9,053 nucleotides of DNA from Candidatus Bathyarchaeota archaeon. GTDB taxonomy: Archaea > Thermoproteota > Bathyarchaeia > TCS64. Where the stretch lies: positions 1 to 9,053 of the forward strand of contig CALGBN010000406.1 in assembly GCA_937877765.1 (NCBI GenBank), written 5' to 3'. Made by a program: the position numbers and the translations under genes. The notes beneath the pieces were generated by a model, which ran no database searches, was not told the DNA's origin, and was given only the letters and a program-made list of their open reading frames with translations. Below are positions 5,541 through 9,053 of the stretch, piece by piece; the stretch's first letter is position 1, and the number at the start of each line of letters is the position of its first letter.

Positions 5541-5547
5541 AAAGAAA

Positions 5548-5886
5548 ATGGGATTTAGAGGCGGATACGGAAGAGGACTAGGCTATGGAAGAGGCTTAGG
5601 ATATGGACGTGGATACGGTCTTGGCTACGGTAGAGGAGTAGGCGCGGGATACGGATATTATGGTGACCCATCAAGATGTGCAAGATTCCCCTGGTTACCA
5701 AGATGGTGGTGGTCAAACCCAAGTTACTATGGGACATACCCCACAGAGACCATCACAAGGGCATCAATACCTTACCCACCTGCGGAAGAACGCGCATATC
5801 TTGAGGCTCAGATGAAATACGTGGAAGAGGAACTTACAGCCCTCAAGAAACGTCTAGACGAGATCAAGACGAAAGAAACAGTCTAA
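5548..5886 (+). CDS. DUF5320-type Gly/Tyr-rich protein with C-terminal coiled coil
   Basis: The 112-residue product starts with MGFRGG and a low-complexity run of GYGRGL-type hexapeptides (DNA 5563-5640, near-repeats of an 18-nt unit). It continues with GYYGDPSRCARFPWLPRWWW (residues about 37-56) and ends in a charged helix (EERAYLEAQMKYVEEELTALKKRLDEIK, about 79-106) with coiled-coil character. This order, Gly-rich start, a C-x-x-FPWLPRWWW core and a heptad helix, is that of the DUF5320 family of archaea and anaerobic bacteria. The family is often found beside NifX/NifB-like iron-molybdenum cofactor genes, but no such gene is visible here. The molecular function is unknown. The ATG at 5548 follows a good Shine-Dalgarno; an in-frame ATG at 5512 is possible but less likely. 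Three palindromes imply tight control. Confidence 0.8.
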   Translation: MGFRGGYGRGLGYGRGLGYGRGYGLGYGRGVGAGYGYYGDPSRCARFPWLPRWWWSNPSYYGTYPTETITRASIPYPPAEERAYLEAQMKYVEEELTALKKRLDEIKTKETV

Positions 5887-5900
5887 ACACTCTACTCCAC

Positions 5901-5906
5901 TTTTTT
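5901..5906 (+). terminator. T-run terminator of DUF5320
   Basis: A run of six T (ACTTTTTTGTG) 15 nt after the DUF5320 stop fits archaeal intrinsic termination. It separates the gene from the convergent 7-TM gene that ends at 5922. Confidence 0.4.
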
Positions 5907-5921
5907 GTGAAAATATCTTGG

Positions 5922-6638
5922 TTAAGTTGAGTTATGGTTTAGTCTATCTTTGATGAGCATTTCACGGTCTTTGATGAATCTATCACTTAGTATGAAACCC
6001 CAATACAGTAAGATGGTGCCGATCAGCTCAAAAACAAAGAACAGATTTGGTTCATGGAAAAATCCCAATGCACTGCCACCAATCATAGGCATCAACCCGC
6101 CGAGGAAAATCCAGAGATTATAGGTTCTCCTCCTGTCCTTGACATAACTCCAGAGGGCTCCACCAATTAACACCAGCCCACCAATGATATTGATTATAAT
6201 CGCGTATCTACGAACACTCATGGGGTATGCGTGTACTGCATCATGGAACGCCTCTCCCAGCGGTCCTTGAAACGCTTCAACAAGAACTTGTTGGTCTATT
6301 GGCTCCATAAACCCGGTCACCAGTAATGCGACGCTAAGAACAACCATTAAGCCTGTAAAAACGTCAGCTATACTCTTTCTAGCCAACAGATATACAACCC
6401 CAGCCCCCAGCATACCCACCAACGGCGCAGACAATACATAGTATACCTTGAAAGCCAATACGGAGGGACCTAATAGATCAGCGTTCATCAGGAACTCCAT
6501 GAGTGCGGCTACCGCGTAGAAAAGCATGGCAAGGGTCCAAAGTAGCTGATGTATCTTTTTCCTTTCACGGTACTGTTTCCATAGACTATAGGTGAAGGCG
6601 CCAGCAACGATTGTAGTAAACAAGGGAAGAATATTCAT
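5922..6638 (-). CDS. Seven-transmembrane protein of unknown function
   Basis: The 238-residue protein shows seven hydrophobic helices at about 2-18, 32-51, 60-85, 89-110, 145-165, 173-192 and 197-217. Positive residues lie in the loops after helices 1 (RERKK), 3 (ARKS) and 5 (KDRRR) and in the tail (DRFIKDREMLIKDR). This predicts N-terminus outside and C-terminus inside, as in 7-TM sensors and the N-terminal domains of some histidine kinases. The longest outside loop (111-144) contains FHDAVHAY. No retinal lysine context, kinase or other catalytic domain was seen, so it may be a stand-alone sensor or a structural membrane protein. The sequence AAGGTG lies 7 nt before the ATG and may serve as a ribosome site. 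A T/A-rich TATA-like stretch (AAAATAAAATACA on the minus strand, 6681-6669) is centred about 37 nt upstream. The gene is divergent from the alkyltransferase gene. Confidence 0.75.
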   Translation of the reverse strand: MNILPLFTTIVAGAFTYSLWKQYRERKKIHQLLWTLAMLFYAVAALMEFLMNADLLGPSVLAFKVYYVLSAPLVGMLGAGVVYLLARKSIADVFTGLMVVLSVALLVTGFMEPIDQQVLVEAFQGPLGEAFHDAVHAYPMSVRRYAIIINIIGGLVLIGGALWSYVKDRRRTYNLWIFLGGLMPMIGGSALGFFHEPNLFFVFELIGTILLYWGFILSDRFIKDREMLIKDRLNHNST

Positions 6639-6775
6639 TTAATACACCTTTATCAAGAAACTATGAGATGTATTTTATTTTTTTGAGAAATTGATTAAAA
6701 AATAACCCCTTTTTTAAGGAAATAGGAGAAACACATCTATCAATTTCACTCATCCGTACTCAGTTCTAGTAGGAA

Positions 6776-7186
6776 ATGATAATAAATGGAATCACTGTTG
6801 AGAAAATGAAGATGTATAAACTAACACAAGCTGATGAGGAGAAACTAGCAAAACTAAGCACATACCAGCAAGCCATACTCAGAATACTCGCAGAAGTACC
6901 CAAAGGAAAAGTAACAACCTATGGAGACCTAGCAAAAGAACTCTCCCGCAGAGACAAGAGATTCTCGCCCTACGCTAGCAGAGCAGTAGGCACCACCATG
7001 AAAAACAACCCATGCGCACCACAAGTCCCATGCCATAGAGTCATCAAATCAGATGGAAACATAGGCAACTTTAGAGGGGGAGCCGAAGGCGCTGTCGAAG
7101 AAAAGATCAAAATGCTGCTAGATGAAGGTGTTGAGGTAGTGGACGGTAAAATAGACTTGAAGAAGTTTAGACACCTCTTCAAGTAG
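6776..7186 (+). CDS. ogt: Methylated-DNA--protein-cysteine methyltransferase (O6-alkylguanine-DNA alkyltransferase)
   Basis: The 136-residue protein is essentially the C-terminal active domain of the AGT/MGMT family. It shows VPKGKVTTYGDLA (41-53), SRAVGTTMKNNP (68-79) with the arginine finger R69 and N78, and the active site VPCHRV with acceptor C86, followed by GNFRGG (97-102). PCHR rather than PWHR separates it from the inactive alkyltransferase-like proteins. It should transfer the alkyl group of O6-alkylguanine in DNA to its own cysteine, a one-use suicide repair reaction. The usual N-terminal Ada/MGMT domain is missing or reduced to about 28 residues, as in short archaeal and bacterial forms. 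Several ATGs crowd the start (6776, 6806, 6812); 6776 is used, though its AGGA lies very close. It converges with the DUF4177-like gene with only 5 nt between. Confidence 0.92.
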   Translation: MIINGITVEKMKMYKLTQADEEKLAKLSTYQQAILRILAEVPKGKVTTYGDLAKELSRRDKRFSPYASRAVGTTMKNNPCAPQVPCHRVIKSDGNIGNFRGGAEGAVEEKIKMLLDEGVEVVDGKIDLKKFRHLFK

Positions 7187-7191
7187 TGTGG

Positions 7192-7395
7192 TTAATTGGT
7201 TTCTTTCTCAAAGATTAACTCAAAGTATTCTGATGTCCCACCATCCATTATAGAGACAGTTGGAGCGAATATCTGAACCAGTCTCCAGCCTTGTCTCGCA
7301 TGATCCCTGATTATCTCATGGTAGTCTATTCCGGGTTTTTTTGATCGTAGTAAGGATGTTTGAAGATTGATTCGATGGAACTTGTACTCATACAT
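7192..7395 (-). CDS. DUF4177-like small protein
   Basis: The 67-residue product begins MYEYKFHRINL, has a helix YHEIIRDHARQGW (24-37) leading into RLVQIFAPTV, and ends with a strand SEYFELIFEKE. The aromatic first strand, the G-W at the helix end and the final F-E-K match DUF4177, a family of small proteins of unknown function. It parallels the short gene at 1872-2036, with a longer first loop (SLLRSKKPGID) and an extra SIMDGG turn. On the minus strand the sequence TACTTTATC is centred about 36 nt upstream of the ATG and predicts a leader of about 10 nt. It converges tail to tail with the alkyltransferase gene and may be a single-gene unit. Confidence 0.72.
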   Translation of the reverse strand: MYEYKFHRINLQTSLLRSKKPGIDYHEIIRDHARQGWRLVQIFAPTVSIMDGGTSEYFELIFEKETN

Positions 7396-7427
7396 TTTAC
7401 ATCAAACTATAGTAAAAGAGAAGTGAT

Positions 7428-7436
7428 GATAAAGTA
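7428..7436 (-). promoter_or_regulatory. TATA-like element of the DUF4177-like gene
   Basis: TACTTTATC on the minus strand, centred about 36 nt before the ATG at 7395. The TTTATCATC context is the same as in the HD operon promoter (3070-3056), at nearly the same distance from the start. Confidence 0.4.
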
Positions 7437-7536
7437 TTCCATCAATAGATGCACCATGTTCCTACCTATTCTGAATATGATAGTTGATGGACTTGTACGA
7501 CATTGAGAAAAAGTGAAACATCTAGTTGTATTGTTT

Positions 7537-7755
7537 TTAGTCTGCCAGATGGGTTGAAAGTTCGTTGAATATCTCCAGCACTAGCTCCATTTGCTGAAGG
7601 TACTGATTGGTTGTAAGTAGCTCGTATTTGTAGACCTGTGCGACGCTACGGATCAACTCTTCGATCTTTTCATCAACATTGTTTGATTCTGCATCTTTTC
7701 CCATGTTTCCTTGGTGGAATATTTGTTGGGTCATCATTTTCATCAAGAATTGCAT
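7537..7755 (-). CDS. Small helical protein, unrecognised
   Basis: The 72-residue product has a methionine-rich start (MQFLMKMMTQQ), a polar link and a helical part from about residue 27 (VDEKIEELIRSVAQVYKYELLTTNQYLQQMELVLEIFNELSTHLAD). The helical part looks like two amphipathic helices that could pair or oligomerise. No domain was recognised. Internal ATGs at 7743, 7737 and 7734 are alternative starts. The sequence GATTATACTA (minus strand, 7794-7785) is centred about 35 nt before the ATG at 7755, a distance shared with other genes here, which supports that start. It is divergent from the ICMT-like gene, with 125 nt between them. Real gene likely, function unknown. Confidence 0.5.
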   Translation of the reverse strand: MQFLMKMMTQQIFHQGNMGKDAESNNVDEKIEELIRSVAQVYKYELLTTNQYLQQMELVLEIFNELSTHLAD

Positions 7756-7880
7756 CGATTTTCTGCTTATAACCTCGACTCAACTAGTATAATCAACAGG
7801 AACAATCATCAAAGATACTCACAAACTGTTACTATCGCGTTTTTTCATAAATCAAGATATACCAGACCTGAGACATTTAC

Positions 7881-8366
7881 ATGATGGAGCGACAGGACAT
7901 AACCAGAGCCGCCATATACACGCCCCTGATGCTATACCAGCTCTATCTATCTTGGAGATTCTACAACAACCTAGGAATGACGTGGATAACAAACCTGGGG
8001 TGGCTAGTTCTCTGGATATCAGCGTTATTCGGTTGGCTCCCAATATACGAGTTCAAGAAAAAAGGCGGAGTACCCGAAAATCAGAGCTACGTAAACACAA
8101 CGAACATCGTTACAACAGGCGTCTATAGTATCGTACGACACCCTCAGTTTCTCGCGGGGGTTCTCATCTGTCTCGGAATGATGCTGATTTCTCAGCACCC
8201 ACAAAGTGTTGTGGCTGGAATTATTGCCTCAATAGTCTACGCATCAGAAGTCGACTCCGCGGATAGACGATTGATTGAGAAATTCGGTGAACCTTATAGA
8301 GAATATATGGAACAGGTACCCGCGCTGAACTTTGTTACAGGAATTATCAGACGTGTCACAAAATAA
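7881..8366 (+). CDS. ICMT/NnrU-like membrane methyltransferase
   Basis: A 161-residue membrane protein. The signature is NIVTTGVYSIVRHPQFLAGVLICLG: the tGvY...RHP motif (R86-H87-P88) of isoprenylcysteine carboxyl methyltransferase and phospholipid N-methyltransferase relatives. It is followed by a membrane hairpin (about 93-121) and the conserved end E133-x-x-FGEPYREYMEQVP (133-147), which binds SAM and the substrate head group in this family. One or two more helices precede it (about 39-56, and a weaker one at 11-28). The natural substrate in archaea is unknown; lipid, isoprenoid or thiol methylation are possibilities. TTTTTCATAAATC (7841-7853) looks like its TATA box and predicts a leader of about 6 nt. 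Two adjacent ATGs (7881, 7884) are equivalent starts. Confidence 0.8.
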   Translation: MMERQDITRAAIYTPLMLYQLYLSWRFYNNLGMTWITNLGWLVLWISALFGWLPIYEFKKKGGVPENQSYVNTTNIVTTGVYSIVRHPQFLAGVLICLGMMLISQHPQSVVAGIIASIVYASEVDSADRRLIEKFGEPYREYMEQVPALNFVTGIIRRVTK

Positions 8367-8378
8367 CTAGTTTCTTCC

Positions 8379-8390
8379 GGTCTCCAGACC
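8379..8390 (+). terminator. Weak hairpin after the ICMT-like gene
   Basis: GGTC-TCCA-GACC lies 12 nt past the stop. No T run follows directly, so a role in termination or RNA 3' end protection is only possible. Confidence 0.25.
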
Positions 8391-8462
8391 ATCATTTAAT
8401 AATCGCTAATAGAAAAATGGTTGCCTAGTTTAGTTCCTTATAGCTTTTTATTATACTGATGT

Positions 8463-8479
8463 TTAGAGATATTCTCTAA
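8463..8479. repeat. Palindrome spanning the stop codon of the 136-aa gene
   Basis: TTAGAGA, TAT, TCTCTAA: perfect 7-bp arms that contain the TAA stop and the last four sense codons of the minus-strand gene. In RNA it would form a hairpin over the stop codon; a terminator role is possible, though no T run follows. Confidence 0.4.
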
Positions 8480-8873
8480 CTAGCACATCGCCGATAGAGG
8501 TTACTTGTTCTACTAGGATATCAAGATCGGAGAAAACAGATAACTTGTTTAGTTCACAGGCTTTCAAAGTGTATTTTCCCCTTACCTTGTCATCAAACAT
8601 CATCTTGTTTTCCATCGCCCAAAGCTCATACAATATTATACAATTTACCCCAGCAAGGTCCTGTTCATCAACATCATCAAAAACATATCTGAACCAAACA
8701 ACATCAGAATCTGGTGGCGCTGTAATCTCAAGATGTGATTCTCGTTTAACTAGCTCAGAAAGGTATTGAGCATAGGTTAAGCTTCTCAAGAAATCATTGG
8801 TTTTATTTATCTGGGAGCCTAGAGCGAACAAGTCCATTTCTATGGGTTTCTTTGGTCTTTGTTTAGCTCCCAT
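8463..8873 (-). CDS. Unrecognised 136-aa acidic protein
   Basis: No family was recognised. The product is soluble in character, with no signal peptide or membrane helix. A basic start (MGAKQRPKKP) is followed by a helical region (about 12-47). Then come VVWFRYVFDDVDEQDLAGVNCIILYELW (58-85) and a C-terminal part with DLDILVEQVTSIGDVLVREYL. Alternating hydrophobic strands and acidic turns suggest an alpha/beta fold. The sequence ATCTTTTATCAC on the minus strand (8906-8895) is centred about 28 nt before the ATG at 8873, so the transcript should start at or within a few bases of the ATG (leaderless); this supports the chosen start over M13. It converges with the ICMT-like gene. Confidence 0.6.
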   Translation of the reverse strand: MGAKQRPKKPIEMDLFALGSQINKTNDFLRSLTYAQYLSELVKRESHLEITAPPDSDVVWFRYVFDDVDEQDLAGVNCIILYELWAMENKMMFDDKVRGKYTLKACELNKLSVFSDLDILVEQVTSIGDVLVREYL

Positions 8874-8894
8874 GGAGAATAGTATGATAAAGAG

Positions 8895-8906
8895 GTGATA
8901 AAAGAT
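8895..8906 (-). promoter_or_regulatory. TATA-like element of the 136-aa gene
   Basis: ATCTTTTATCAC on the minus strand, centred about 28 nt upstream of the ATG at 8873, predicts a leaderless or nearly leaderless transcript. The remaining sequence to the right edge (about 8907-9053) is very AT-rich with no gene I can support. Confidence 0.45.
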
Positions 8907-9053
8907 GGTATCTGGTTCTCAGGAACATGATGTTTTCTTTCACAAACACCTCAAAAACGACTTTGACATACTTTACAAAAAACACATTATTTTTTTTATA
9001 TTTTGACATTATTTAGAATTATTTGTAGCATATTGTTACATATTTTTTCATTA

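Noticed and set aside
5512..5547. Upstream ATG adding 12 basic residues to DUF5320
   Set aside because: It lies at the predicted transcription start within palindrome 2 and has no Shine-Dalgarno; the ATG at 5548 has a good one and matches typical MGF-type starts of the family. Not fully excluded.
5563..5640. Tandem 18-nt repeats as a minisatellite or CRISPR-like array
   Set aside because: They are in-frame codon repeats of the GYGRGL segment and vary at third positions, so they reflect protein composition.
6970..7182. Minus-strand 70-codon frame
   Set aside because: Antisense to the alkyltransferase active-site region; Ser-rich shadow translation.
7852..8043. Minus-strand 63-codon frame
   Set aside because: Antisense to the start of the ICMT-like gene, which has a clear family signature.
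8545..8769. Plus-strand 74-codon frame
   Set aside because: Antisense to the 136-aa gene, has no promoter or ribosome site, and has a Ser-rich low-complexity translation.

Overview
The window looks archaeal. Several genes have a TATA-like element centred about 25-42 nt upstream of the start with only a very short leader, Shine-Dalgarno sites are rare, one gene encodes a DUF5320-type Gly/Tyr-rich protein, and a secreted protein ends in an acidic Ser/Thr linker, an IPG motif, a membrane helix and a short basic tail. Base composition is moderately AT-rich. The lineage cannot be fixed from the sequence; an uncultured sediment-type archaeon (Asgard- or Bathyarchaeia-like) is a guess. No rRNA, tRNA, CRISPR array, insertion sequence or attachment site was recognised.

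Left part (1-2153, all minus strand): the first 162 codons of an Old Yellow Enzyme-type flavin oxidoreductase that runs off the left edge; a secreted, membrane-anchored protein with FxLYD/Ig-like domains; and a small DUF4177-like gene of 51-54 codons (1872-2036) with a non-ATG start.

Middle part (2154-5264): two tandem, 4-nt-overlapping HD phosphohydrolases (ppGpp-hydrolase/MESH1-like, all expected metal-site residues present, no synthetase nearby), divergent from a class I SAM methyltransferase. The methyltransferase is followed by a GNAT acetyltransferase cut by a single in-frame TAA. Facing it is a gene whose product carries uracil-DNA-glycosylase-fold-like motifs; an 8-bp-arm palindrome overlaps both stop codons at this convergent junction.

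Right part (5304-9053): a DUF5320 gene with three related palindromes around its TATA box and leader; a 7-TM protein of unknown function; an O6-alkylguanine-DNA alkyltransferase with an intact PCHR site; a second DUF4177-like gene; a small helical protein; an ICMT/NnrU-like membrane methyltransferase; and an unrecognised 136-aa protein.

The genes do not form one pathway. The HD pair is the only clear operon. Loose themes are nucleotide and DNA repair functions (HD hydrolases, UDG-like protein, alkyltransferase) and methyl transfer. No complete new defence or metabolic system is evident. The most unusual items are the triple operator at DUF5320, the HD pair with palindromes in its divergent promoter region, the nonsense-interrupted GNAT gene and the two dispersed DUF4177-like genes.
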